Origin: Shewanella waksmanii ATCC BAA-643
Lineage (GTDB): Bacteria; Pseudomonadota; Gammaproteobacteria; Enterobacterales; Shewanellaceae
NCBI RefSeq assembly: GCF_000518805.1
Contig: NZ_JAEH01000018.1
Span: 27,427 to 91,426, forward strand
Reading direction: 5' to 3'
Length of the DNA stretch: 64,000 bases
Below the pieces are notes generated by a model. The model had not been told where the DNA came from. It saw only the letters and a program-made list of their open reading frames with translations, and did not search any database. Within the stretch, counting starts at the first letter, position 1; the number at the start of each line of letters is the position of its first letter. This document shows, in pieces, positions 44,872 to 53,142 of the stretch. The position numbers were made by a program, and so were the translations under genes.

Positions 44872-46659
44872 TTATAAGCGCGCCGAGCTAAGTGCATCTA
44901 AGCTGAGCTGTTCACCCTTGGGGCTATACACGCTAATGCGGTTACGACCGTCATCTTTAGACTGATACATGGCGCTGTCGGCATCGGTGGTGAGCTGCTC
45001 TAAACTGTAGCCCGATAACTGGGTATCGGTGACCCCTAAACTGGCGCTAATGGTAAAGTCGTGCCCTGAAGGTGCGGTATCAATTTGATTAATCGCCACA
45101 CGGCAACTCTCCGCTAGCTTTAAGGCAGTATGCAGATCGCAGCTTGGTAAAATCATGCAAAACTCTTCGCCGCCTAAGCGGGCAAAAATATCATTTTTGC
45201 GCCCTTGAGCTTGGCACACTTTAGCCACCTGTTTTAGCACCCAGTCACCGCAGCCGTGGCCATAGTTATCGTTAATTTGTTTAAACTTATCTAAGTCAAA
45301 CAAGATGCAGCTAAGCTGGATATTGGCACTGCCACAGTATTTAAGCGCATCTTCAGCTAAGTGGGTAAAGTGGCCACGATTGTACACTTTGGTGAGCGCA
45401 TCGTACTCGGCCAGCTGTTTTAGGCGTTGCTGGGTTTTCCACGACTTATAGGCCCAAAATCCCAGTAAGGTAATAATTGATATCAGCAGTGAGATAAACA
45501 AGCGGTTGTTTTCTGCTTCAGTGGTGGCCAGTTTTTGCTCCACCCGCAAGAGGTTGTTTTGCTTGTCTAACAGATCAATTTGGTTGCGCTGCTCGGTGGC
45601 TTGGTGTTGGGCGAGCTGGAACGCCAAATGCTTGGTTTTAACATCATCTAAAAAGGCTTTATCGGCAGCAGCGTACTTTTTATGGTAATCCAGCGCCAAT
45701 TGATGTTCACCACGGGATTCGGCGATTTGGAACAGGATGTGATTGGCGAATGTAATCGGTCTACTGTTGCCTAGGTTTTTCGAATGCTCAAGAGTTTTAA
45801 ATGCAAACTGTTCGGCACTTTCTGCTTGGCTCGACTGTAAATACGCTCTTGCAAGTAGCGAATAGTATCGGCCTAATGCTGGTGCATACTGGGTCTGCTC
45901 AATTGCTGGTAACTGAGCTTCTAACACTGCCAAGGCTTGCTGTGGCTGCTGGTTGTCGAGATACAGTTCGGCAAGGTAGCTATAAATTGCGCTTTCCATC
46001 ACCACTTCATTGACGTCTTGGCAGGCGGCTAACCCCGCAGTAATTCGAGGATCATTTTCGGCAAGTTGGCCGAGTTCGAATTGGGATTCGAGCTTGAGAT
46101 TATGGGCGATACAGTGATTTCTGCCGCTAGACACTAAATCAGCAAGTCGATTAGCATAATTAAAGCCCAATTCATATTGGCCAATTTGGTTATAGAATAT
46201 TGATGCGACTACTAGCCCTAATTCATGTACATCTCTGCTTTTTACTGAATTTAGGTGCTGAACAAGATATGACAGATGGCTTAAACCTTGTGACCAGTTT
46301 TTTGAAATGGCATGTGAGTTAACGATTGACAAGTTGGCTCGAAATTTTAAGTCACTGTTTACATCTGCATTTAGAATGCTTGTGTAGATTTCAACAGCTC
46401 TTGCAAACTGGCCTTTAAATGATAAGCTATATGCCTGTAAATATTGAAAATATGCCCTTTGGTCGTTATCCATTTCATGTTCATGTTTACTCAATTTTTC
46501 CAGTGAATCATTGAAGTTAACAGGATCACTGCTTCTCGCTTGGTCAGCTTGCTCGAGAATTCTGTCGATAGTTTCAGTTGCATAAACTCTTTCTGGCGCA
46601 ACAAAACCTATTAGTAGCAAGTTTGCCACTAATAGGAGTCTAGCAATATTAATACTCAT
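44872..46659 (-). CDS. TPR-containing membrane diguanylate cyclase
   Basis: 595 residues: signal peptide or N-terminal anchor (LLLVANLLLIGFVAPERVYA), a periplasmic array of TPR-like helices (about 30-350), a coiled coil (about 355-385), one membrane helix (LFISLLISIITLLGFWAYKSW, about 387-407) and a GGDEF domain. The active motif is ARLGGEEF and the product-inhibition site RxxD (RKND) lies exactly five residues before it, so the cyclase should be active and feedback-controlled. It is 32 bp downstream of the second borosin precursor gene on the same strand, so at least partly cotranscribed. The first third of the gene is visibly more AT-rich than the rest. Confidence 0.9.
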   Translation of the reverse strand: MSINIARLLLVANLLLIGFVAPERVYATETIDRILEQADQARSSDPVNFNDSLEKLSKHEHEMDNDQRAYFQYLQAYSLSFKGQFARAVEIYTSILNADVNSDLKFRANLSIVNSHAISKNWSQGLSHLSYLVQHLNSVKSRDVHELGLVVASIFYNQIGQYELGFNYANRLADLVSSGRNHCIAHNLKLESQFELGQLAENDPRITAGLAACQDVNEVVMESAIYSYLAELYLDNQQPQQALAVLEAQLPAIEQTQYAPALGRYYSLLARAYLQSSQAESAEQFAFKTLEHSKNLGNSRPITFANHILFQIAESRGEHQLALDYHKKYAAADKAFLDDVKTKHLAFQLAQHQATEQRNQIDLLDKQNNLLRVEQKLATTEAENNRLFISLLISIITLLGFWAYKSWKTQQRLKQLAEYDALTKVYNRGHFTHLAEDALKYCGSANIQLSCILFDLDKFKQINDNYGHGCGDWVLKQVAKVCQAQGRKNDIFARLGGEEFCMILPSCDLHTALKLAESCRVAINQIDTAPSGHDFTISASLGVTDTQLSGYSLEQLTTDADSAMYQSKDDGRNRISVYSPKGEQLSLDALSSARL

Positions 46660-46691
46660 CTTATTGGTTTAAATTACTAATTATCAACTGA

Positions 46692-46952
46692 CTAACCTTC
46701 TTTTTCAGTGTCGTCTTTTTTATCTTCTTCTTTTGCACCATCTTTTTTTTCATCTTCAGCTGGTGCAAAAATACACTTCACATCCGGCACCACATCCAGC
46801 TCACGTTTAAGGCTGATATCATCACGATTCAGTAGCGAGGTTTTTAAGTTGTCAGACAGATCTGATTGCTCAATCGCTTGCTCAAAGCCAGTTTGGTTTT
46901 GTAACGCAGCGTTTTGACCCATTTGCTCAAGTAGTTCAATGACTGATGACAT
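46692..46952 (-). CDS. borosin-type RiPP precursor peptide (second copy)
   Basis: 86 residues. The N-terminal helical half (SVIELLEQMGQNAALQNQTGFEQAIEQSDL) aligns with the first precursor at 47104 and with the borosin-binding domain of SonA-type precursors. A shared motif LDVxPDVxC (here LDVVPDVKC) ends the leader. The putative core that follows is CIFAPAEDE, and the tail is extremely acidic/lysine-rich (KKDGAKEEDKKDDTEKEG), unlike the first copy. The ribosome site (AAGGAAA) is good. Substrate of the methyltransferase at 47573 by family analogy. Which residues are N-methylated cannot be read from sequence alone. Confidence 0.8.
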   Translation of the reverse strand: MSSVIELLEQMGQNAALQNQTGFEQAIEQSDLSDNLKTSLLNRDDISLKRELDVVPDVKCIFAPAEDEKKDGAKEEDKKDDTEKEG

Positions 46953-46984
46953 AGTATTTCCTTATTGGTTGCTATGAAAAAAGT

Positions 46985-47090
46985 TAGTTATTTATTGTTG
47001 CTGTTGTCTGGTACTGTGTTAAATCTTTTGCCTCAAGGGCTGGCTATAGCTTTTGCCTTAAGAGCTTGCGCCTCAAGGAAAGAGTTATAG
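46985..47090. repeat. imperfect repeats in the spacer between the two precursor genes
   Basis: Three imperfect copies of TTTTGCCTCAAG occur in 47029-47082 (TTTTGCCTCAAG, TTTTGCCTTAAG, TTGCGCCTCAAG). They may be a scar of the duplication that gave two precursors. Confidence 0.45.
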
Positions 47091-47103
47091 CACTGCATGC
47101 CGC

Positions 47104-47394
47104 CTAAGCTGCTTTCTCAATCACCTGAGTGTTATCGTTGTTACTATCACGGCTATCACCCGCATCGTCTTCCTCTTCATGAGCTACGAGTAGGCAATAA
47201 ACATCGGGGCAGACATCTAGCTGGTTTTTAACGGCCAAGCTATCGGCTTGGATGAGCGCTTGTTTAAGCTCATTGCTGATATCGGCTGAGGCAATTGCTG
47301 CCTGACGCTGTGCGGCGTCAATTTGTAAGCTGGCATCCTGTCCGAGTTGCTCAAGTAATTGGCTAATGGTTGACAAAGATTTGTTGGTTGACAT
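47104..47394 (-). CDS. borosin-type RiPP precursor peptide (first copy)
   Basis: 96 residues. The helical leader (STISQLLEQLGQDASLQ) closely resembles the start of SonA from Shewanella oneidensis, which has a similar FxQLGQDAQL element. The conserved LDVCPDVYC block precedes a hydrophobic putative core CLLVAHEEEDD, comparable in position and character to the SonA core YLVISHGNGD, where backbone amides are N-methylated. The tail (DAGDSRDSNNDNTQVIEKAA) is acidic/polar. A strong ribosome site (GAGGGAA) precedes the ATG. It lies 178 bp after the methyltransferase gene on the same strand. Hydrophobic core residues Leu-Leu-Val are the likeliest methylation sites. Confidence 0.85.
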   Translation of the reverse strand: MSTNKSLSTISQLLEQLGQDASLQIDAAQRQAAIASADISNELKQALIQADSLAVKNQLDVCPDVYCLLVAHEEEDDAGDSRDSNNDNTQVIEKAA

Positions 47395-47492
47395 AGTTTT
47401 GTTCCCTCAAGGTTATGTTGTAATGATTGCGTGGCAGGGTAACTGCCACTGTGTTGTTATTTTTCTATCGTTATTAAGCTATTTTTTTGACC

Positions 47493-47530
47493 ACTGCAAC
47501 GCTGGTTTCTGACTACTGCAACGCTGGTTT
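47493..47530. repeat. two-copy 22-bp direct repeat (ACTGCAACGCTGGTTT core)
   Basis: The 16-mer occurs at 47493-47508 and 47515-47530 in the spacer between methyltransferase and first precursor. No function evident. Confidence 0.6.
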
Positions 47531-47572
47531 TTGGCCATGGTTTTGGCTGCCAATAGGCAAAAACATTCATGG

Positions 47573-48412
47573 CTATTTTACCAAGGCCAGTGTGGCTGCC
47601 GTTGGCGCAGCTGATGCTGGTTCAGCATGTGTTAATTGCTGCTCTATTTGCGCCAGCCTGTCTAATACCGCTTGATTGGGGCGCATCTTTTCACTAGGCG
47701 GAATCACTAACGTGGTATGCATATGGATATCGGCATCGGCCAGTTCGTTGATAGTGAGCCACTGTTTGCGCACGCTGTCGATGGGCAGCACCGCAGCTTC
47801 ATACAAGATGACTTGATGATCGAGCGGGTATTTATCGGCGAGTAACTCTATTAAGACTTGGCGATGAGCCCTACCAGTGGCAAATTTAGTCAGGCTTTTG
47901 TCACCTGCTAGGCCAATTTGCCACAGCACTAAATAGCATGAAGGGTCGTATTGGCGTTGATAAAACATAAACTGGCTGGCTTCAAATTGCTGACAGCCGA
48001 CTCGGCCAGGATCAATGCCCAAATCGGCAATTAAGCAATCTTCGGCGCTAATGCCGGGCACCATCACCGCGGGGTAGCCTTCGTTTTGGGCTATTTCAAT
48101 GGATTTGTGCGGCGCGTGGGCAAATACGCCCGGGTGACCATAAAACGCGCCAACCACTTTTTTGCCAGCACGCACTTCGCTTAACATGGCCTCGACCATT
48201 TCGCGGTAGGTGATATGGCGTGATTTGCCCTCGGCATAATAAACCTGAAGTGAGCGCACATCGCTGTGCATCTCTTGCAACCACAGCTCAACCACACTAT
48301 CGGATACGCCAGAGAACACCACGTCGGCTTGCTCAATGTGACTGCGCGCCAGTGGGCAGATGTGCGCCCCTAGCGTCATACCTATCCCTACGCAGGCTAA
48401 ACTTCCAGACAT
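47573..48412 (-). CDS. borosin alpha-N-methyltransferase (SonM-like, tetrapyrrole-methylase fold)
   Basis: 279 residues. SAM-dependent enzyme of the tetrapyrrole (corrin/porphyrin) methylase superfamily, here of the split borosin type that methylates backbone nitrogens of a separate precursor peptide. Supporting segments match SonM: GSLACVGIGMTLGAHI (SAM loop), AFYGHPGVFAHAPH (91-98 region), VPGISAEDCLIADLGIDPG and FEASQFMFY. Tyr58/59, Arg65 and Tyr69 fall where catalytic Tyr/Arg/Tyr residues lie in OphMA and SonM. There is no fused precursor domain; instead two separate precursor genes follow. Start ATG has TAAGG upstream. Assignment is strong by recognised similarity; activity is inferred. 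Confidence 0.9.
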   Translation of the reverse strand: MSGSLACVGIGMTLGAHICPLARSHIEQADVVFSGVSDSVVELWLQEMHSDVRSLQVYYAEGKSRHITYREMVEAMLSEVRAGKKVVGAFYGHPGVFAHAPHKSIEIAQNEGYPAVMVPGISAEDCLIADLGIDPGRVGCQQFEASQFMFYQRQYDPSCYLVLWQIGLAGDKSLTKFATGRAHRQVLIELLADKYPLDHQVILYEAAVLPIDSVRKQWLTINELADADIHMHTTLVIPPSEKMRPNQAVLDRLAQIEQQLTHAEPASAAPTAATLALVK

Positions 48413-48520
48413 GTTAAAACCTTAGGCAATCAATTTATTAGAATAATTTAGCAACAAAACCAAGCTGATATACATGGCAAGATACCAGTTAATGCCAAAA
48501 TTTGAAACGCTATCGTGATA

Positions 48521-49054
48521 CTAATGTTGTATAAATGTGTCTTTGTATTGGGCTTGCAGCATATAACAACTTGCTTGTCCTGTATTGGGCTGTAAATTCT
48601 GCATATCTATTTGGTAATTTAGTCTTTGGGCGATTTTTAAAATGGCCGTATTGGAAGGCTGAAAATAGGAGTACATTTTTTGCAGTTTAAGAGTATGAAG
48701 CCCGTATTCGGTTAATGCGCCAATTGACTCAAAAGCGATATGCTTACCATAGCTCTTGGGGGTTAGCATGATCCCAAACTCAGCTTGGGTGCTATCTTGT
48801 TTATTGATAGCAATATTTTGCATTCCCAGTGCTTCACCAGTGTGCTTATCTGAAATTAGCCAGACATAATGGCGCTGTGGCGTCGCGTTTAATAGCTTTA
48901 AGGCGATGGCAAAAGATTTTTCCGTTTTTTCATAGGCTAGTGTTTTGCCAATTTTTTCCATGACAACGGGGTCAGTATACAACGAGCAATACAGTGCCTT
49001 ATCGCGTTCATCCAGCAGGCGCATATGCAGGCGTTGAGTCGTAAATTGATGCAT
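48521..49054 (-). CDS. GNAT family N-acetyltransferase (RimJ/RimL-like)
   Basis: 177 residues from ATG 49054; the frame extends upstream into the protease gene without homology. RimJ/L-type pattern: FTTQRLHMRLLDERDKALYCSLYTDPVVMEKIGKTL, AEFGIMLTPKSYGKHIAFESIGALTEYGLHTLKLQKMYSYFQPSN. Transfers acetyl from acetyl-CoA to an amine, often a protein or peptide N-terminus. It starts 13 bp after the protease stop codon and lies 108 bp upstream of the borosin methyltransferase, on the same strand. A role in modifying the borosin product is a contextual guess; generic antibiotic or ribosomal protein acetylation is equally possible. Confidence 0.8.
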   Translation of the reverse strand: MHQFTTQRLHMRLLDERDKALYCSLYTDPVVMEKIGKTLAYEKTEKSFAIALKLLNATPQRHYVWLISDKHTGEALGMQNIAINKQDSTQAEFGIMLTPKSYGKHIAFESIGALTEYGLHTLKLQKMYSYFQPSNTAILKIAQRLNYQIDMQNLQPNTGQASCYMLQAQYKDTFIQH

Positions 49055-49067
49055 GATGATTTCTCGG

Positions 49068-50759
49068 TTAGTTGGCCACGGTGTGCGGCTGTGGCGCGGC
49101 ACTGCTAGCATTAACTTGCTGTTTGGCAAAGCGTATAACCCCATTTTGGTGGGCGCTGCGGTCAAACACCACGTAATAGCGGCTCATTAGTGGTAGCCCC
49201 AAAATGGATTGATTGGGCCAATTGGGAAATTGCGACAGCATTTTAAAGCAAGCTTTGCCTGCCGCTGGGGTATTGAGTTGCCAATAATCTTGCGGGGCAA
49301 CCTCAATATAGACCGCTTGTGGTGTGTCATCTTGGCCAAAGCCAACAAAACGAAAGGTCAGTGTTGGCCAGTCATTTAATTTAAGCTCATCCATGTCGAT
49401 TCCCACAAACTGTTGAGATACCGCTTTAAATGGCGCAATTTGCTGGCCAAATAGGGGGTTGATGGCATTAAGCTGCTCAACCATGGCATCAAACAGATAG
49501 CGGGTGAGCACAATGGCCGATGCACCGGTGTCGATAATGGCATTGCTGCGACCTCGCGCCGCGGGGCTAAAACTCACCCCATGGGTGTGGCTGTGAGAGT
49601 GGCTGTGGCTTTCAGTGTCGCCTGCGGCTTGCTGTTCTGCATCTGCTTGCGCTTGTTCTAGCTCTTGTTCTAGTTCGTTAGTGAGCTGCGAGTCTATCTC
49701 TTCATTGTCAGCAACCTGCAGGGCGATTAGGTTGACGTTATAGTATTTATCTTCCACCACCGAAATAGTGGCAAAGTCGCCTTGGTACAATTCAGTATGT
49801 TCTTCGCCTCCGCCCAAAATTAGCCAACCTTGGTTAAGTGGGTCTTGGCCTAACTGTTCGTAGTGATTCAGTTGTCGAGTACCATCGGCACTGGTGGCAC
49901 TAGCAAGTTGTTGATTGACATGAATACTGGAACGGCGACAGTAAAAAGCAAATTTGTTAGCCGTTAAACCGTGCTGGGTGAGCTCGGTAAAATAGGGCAC
50001 CACATCTTGGCTAGGTTGCTGATTTAAAAACTGCTTAAATTTACGTAAATCGTGGCTAGTAAACGGCTCTGTAGCATCTTTGGGTTTGCTGTCCGCTTGG
50101 GCTTTACCTTGATTGTCAGCGTCTGTTTGAGTGGCGCCGCCGGGCACGCAATCACACTGACCGTCAGCGCTGTTTTCAGTATCGGCATCGGGGTTGAGTA
50201 TGGGGGTGAAATCTTTTGGGTCTAAAGCAATTTCATCATCGAAGGGCCAAGGGTGGGTTAACGCTGGGTTGATATCATAGTGCTCAAAATAGGGCTTGAG
50301 GTTATAGCTTTTGTTAAGCGCATGATAGGCCAGCCCCAAAATGCCATCGGCTTCGGCAAAGGTGGTTTCTTGGGCATTGCAATACACCACGGCAACCGGG
50401 CAGCTGCTCAGAACCACCGGCTGATGGGCATGTTCGTGATAGTCGTCAGTGAGATCATAATCGATGGCATTTTCACAAATCCCCACACGGGTATGCACCA
50501 CAGGTCCATCCCAGCCGCCCATGCCGTATAGCACTTCTTGGGCAAAACTGGTGGGATTGAGGGCTTTGTCCTGTTGCTCGTTATAGTCGCTGCCACTAAT
50601 TACCAAAGTGCTGCTGCCAGTATCTAGGATAAGGTTAACCGTATCTTGATTGGCGCCAATTGTTAACTGGGCGCTATAACCCCCGCGGGCGTAAACATTG
50701 GTGAGCGGGATTTTTAACGTGCGTGGCTTTACGGCCGCAGGTTTGGCAGGTGATGACAT
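49068..50759 (-). CDS. pepsin-like aspartic protease (A1 family, shewasin-like)
   Basis: 563 residues with two catalytic motifs, DTGSS at 46-50 and DTGAS at 410-414, as in eukaryotic pepsins; a flap-like Tyr region (EVLYGMGGWDG, about 75-85) and the psi-loop ILGLPLMSRYYVVFD near the end are present. This is the rare bacterial pepsin type described from Shewanella as shewasin. No signal peptide is visible, so the enzyme is probably cytoplasmic. It is larger than typical A1 enzymes because of inserts: an Asp/Cys-rich one at about 190-230 and a Glu/Gln stretch plus alternating Ser-His run at about 353-394. The start has AAGGA upstream. Head gene of the block that includes the borosin genes. Confidence 0.87.
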   Translation of the reverse strand: MSSPAKPAAVKPRTLKIPLTNVYARGGYSAQLTIGANQDTVNLILDTGSSTLVISGSDYNEQQDKALNPTSFAQEVLYGMGGWDGPVVHTRVGICENAIDYDLTDDYHEHAHQPVVLSSCPVAVVYCNAQETTFAEADGILGLAYHALNKSYNLKPYFEHYDINPALTHPWPFDDEIALDPKDFTPILNPDADTENSADGQCDCVPGGATQTDADNQGKAQADSKPKDATEPFTSHDLRKFKQFLNQQPSQDVVPYFTELTQHGLTANKFAFYCRRSSIHVNQQLASATSADGTRQLNHYEQLGQDPLNQGWLILGGGEEHTELYQGDFATISVVEDKYYNVNLIALQVADNEEIDSQLTNELEQELEQAQADAEQQAAGDTESHSHSHSHTHGVSFSPAARGRSNAIIDTGASAIVLTRYLFDAMVEQLNAINPLFGQQIAPFKAVSQQFVGIDMDELKLNDWPTLTFRFVGFGQDDTPQAVYIEVAPQDYWQLNTPAAGKACFKMLSQFPNWPNQSILGLPLMSRYYVVFDRSAHQNGVIRFAKQQVNASSAAPQPHTVAN

Positions 50760-51082
50760 GTTGGCTTTCCTTGCGATTGGTATAATAACCTGCTTAACAG
50801 CTGCAAATTTAAGCAGTTAGCTTTATTCAACACTATGTTTTATTACGTATTTTTACCTAGTTTTACTGCCGCCTTCAACTGCTTTTAACCCTTTTGTTAC
50901 AATTTATGACTTGGAAAGCGACCAGAGCTGCTTGTATGTTATTAGCGCTAATCAATGGCTAAACAACTGAACTTGCAAGTTACGATGCTATGGTTAGCCC
51001 ATTGAAATAACAATAATAAACGATAACAACAAGGTGGAAGATACGTGGCGAAAAGCCGCTAACCTACCCCTGAGGGAAAGAC
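50760..51082. other. divergent promoter region, no gene seen
   Basis: 323 bp between the pepsin-like gene and the amidohydrolase gene. AT-rich with no clear inverted repeat or consensus promoter that I can point to; promoters for both divergent genes must lie here. Confidence 0.35.
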
Positions 51083-52417
51083 ATGAAGCAGCAAATCCAG
51101 CCATCAAAAACCAACAATCGCCAGTCGCTGGCCGCCATGAGCGCGGCGTTAATGCTGAGCGCCGCAGCCAGCACTGCCACCATTGCCGCGCCTGTTACCG
51201 TGATTCACGCCGGAGAGCTACTAGCGGTACCCGGTAAGTCCAGCGCTAAAGAGCAAACTGTGGTGATTAATAACGGCGTGATTGAGCAGGTTAAATCCGG
51301 TTATGTCGATGCCGCTAGTTTTGGTGATGATGTGACCTATATCGATCTGAAAAACCGCTTTGTTATGCCCGGTCTAATGGATATGCATGTGCATTTACAA
51401 GGCGAGCTAGGGCCGAAAAACGACAGCGAGAAACTGCGTATGTCTGATGCCGATGTTGCCATGCAAAGTGTACATTTTGCCAATAAAACCTTAATGGCCG
51501 GCTATACTACCGTGCGTGATTTAGGTGCCAAACCTGAGCAAATTTATGCGCTGCGCGATGGGGTTAATAAAGGCTGGATTGCAGGGCCACGTATCATTGC
51601 TTCGGGCGGGGTTTCTGTTACTGGTGGTCACGGTGATGTGGATGGCATGAGCCCAGATTTGCTGGAAAAGTACACCCAAAAAACCATTTGTGACGGCCCT
51701 TATGATTGCCGTAGCGCCACCCGCCGTGCGATTAAGTTTGGTGCCGATGTGATTAAAGTGACCTCAACTGGCGGGGTGTTGTCAGACACCAATACCGGTA
51801 CTGGGCAGCAGATGGCCGATGATGAGCTAACCGAAATTGTGGCGACCGCCCATGGCTTAGGGCGTAAAGTGGCGAGTCATGCCCACGCCACCGCCGGTAT
51901 TAATGCTGCACTGCGCGCCGGTGTTGATAGCATTGAGCACGGCAGCTATGCCGATAAAGAGAGTATTAAGCTGTTTAAGAAAAACGGCGCTTACTTAGTA
52001 CCAACGCTGCTGGCTGGGGATACCGTGGTGCAAATGGCGCACCACTCAGACTTTATGTCAGAGGCGATTAAAGCCAAGGCTAAGCGCGTTGGCGCTGACA
52101 TGACCGCTAACTTTAAAGCCATGTATAAGGCCGGGGTAAAAATTGCCTATGGCACCGATAGCGGCGTATCGCAGCACGGTAACAATGCCCAAGAAGCGGT
52201 ATTGATGCATCAAGCAGGCATGACCAACAGCGATATTTTAGTCTCTGCCACCATTAACGCCGCAGATCTTGGCGGCAAGTCGGCCAAACTAGGTACCCTA
52301 GAAGCAGGTAAATACGCCGACATTATTGCCACCGACATAAGCCCGCTTGATGACATTAAAGCCTTACTTGATGTCGACTTTGTTATGAAAGGCGGCGTGG
52401 TTTACAAACAAAAATAG
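51083..52417 (+). CDS. exported amidohydrolase family protein (dipeptidase/prolidase-like)
   Basis: 444 residues with a signal peptide (SLAAMSAALMLSAAASTATIAA, cleavage near residue 36). Metal-site motifs of the amidohydrolase superfamily: MDMHVHLQG (HxH), GADVIKVTSTGG (carboxylated Lys), KVASHAHATAGI and DSIEHGSYA (two His), and YGTDSGVSQHG (catalytic Asp). The set and spacing fit the subgroup of Xaa-Pro/Xaa-Arg dipeptidases of Caulobacter/Shewanella type, which cleave dipeptides in the periplasm. GAGGGAAAG precedes the ATG. Followed by a good terminator. Confidence 0.88.
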   Translation: MKQQIQPSKTNNRQSLAAMSAALMLSAAASTATIAAPVTVIHAGELLAVPGKSSAKEQTVVINNGVIEQVKSGYVDAASFGDDVTYIDLKNRFVMPGLMDMHVHLQGELGPKNDSEKLRMSDADVAMQSVHFANKTLMAGYTTVRDLGAKPEQIYALRDGVNKGWIAGPRIIASGGVSVTGGHGDVDGMSPDLLEKYTQKTICDGPYDCRSATRRAIKFGADVIKVTSTGGVLSDTNTGTGQQMADDELTEIVATAHGLGRKVASHAHATAGINAALRAGVDSIEHGSYADKESIKLFKKNGAYLVPTLLAGDTVVQMAHHSDFMSEAIKAKAKRVGADMTANFKAMYKAGVKIAYGTDSGVSQHGNNAQEAVLMHQAGMTNSDILVSATINAADLGGKSAKLGTLEAGKYADIIATDISPLDDIKALLDVDFVMKGGVVYKQK

Positions 52418-52482
52418 CTTGGTGATAAATCAAAGTTGGTTGGTGACACACCAATAATCGAGTGGTTTTATCTTCTTTGAGT

Positions 52483-52514
52483 AAAGGGTTGGCATTAATT
52501 GCTAACCCTTTTTT
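52483..52514 (+). terminator. terminator after amidohydrolase gene
   Basis: Stem AAAGGGTTgGC / GCtAACCCTTT with an 8-base loop, followed by T6. Confidence 0.85.
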
Positions 52515-52589
52515 GTATCTGATTTGCAATTGTTGCCCAATGGGGCAAGGTTGGCCAACGGCACAGTGTGCCTAACAACATTGAGCGTT

Positions 52590-52854
52590 GTCCCGGCGGG
52601 GTATGTATTTAAAGTTAGGCTATTGCCATACACTGAAAGTGTAGTGATGCCTGCGGCAGGCGAATGTACAAGCACTTCAGTGACACGCTGTGGATATATC
52701 CCTATACGCTTGGCCATGACATCCCTGTCATGGACAGTCACAGCCGCGCTTGTACTGGATATAATTTCTCTTCGAATTTATCGTTTATTGCTCCATGAAG
52801 ATGTAATAGATGGATAAGCTATTTAGATTCAACTACGGCCAGAAGCGACAAGGG
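52590..52854 (+). repeat. multi-hairpin repeat element A, copy 1
   Basis: First of five copies of a ~287-bp element. The left end differs from the other copies before CGGCGGGGTATG (52594). It contains the conserved short hairpins: ACACT-GAA-AGTGT, GCCTG-CGG-CAGGC and CCATGACA-TCCC-TGTCATGG. Frames read through the repeat on both strands, but they are nearly identical between copies and lack convincing ribosome sites, so I treat them as non-coding. Confidence 0.85.
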
Positions 52855-53142
52855 CTTTCCCGTCGCGAGATATCGCCTTTCCGGCGGGGTATGTGTTTAT
52901 GGTTAGGCTATTGCCATACACTGAAAGTGTAGTGATGCCTGCGGCAGGCGAATGTACAAGCACTTCTGTGACACGCTGTGGATATATCCCTATACGCTTG
53001 GCCATGACATCCCTGTCATGGACAGTCACAGTCGCGCTTGTACTGGATATAATTTCTCTTCGAATTTGCAGCATGGTGTGGCATTAAGGTTCGATAAGTG
53101 TTTTACCTATTTAGATTCAACTAAGGCCAGACGCTACAAAGA
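52855..53142 (+). repeat. multi-hairpin repeat element A, copy 2
   Basis: 288 bp from TTTCCCGTCGCGA to the next TTTTCCCGTCGCGA. Hairpins at 52918-52930, 52937-52949 and 53002-53021. A stretch near 53068-53106 differs from copies 3 and 4, resembling copy 5 instead (GTGGCATTAAGGTTCGATAA). Confidence 0.9.
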
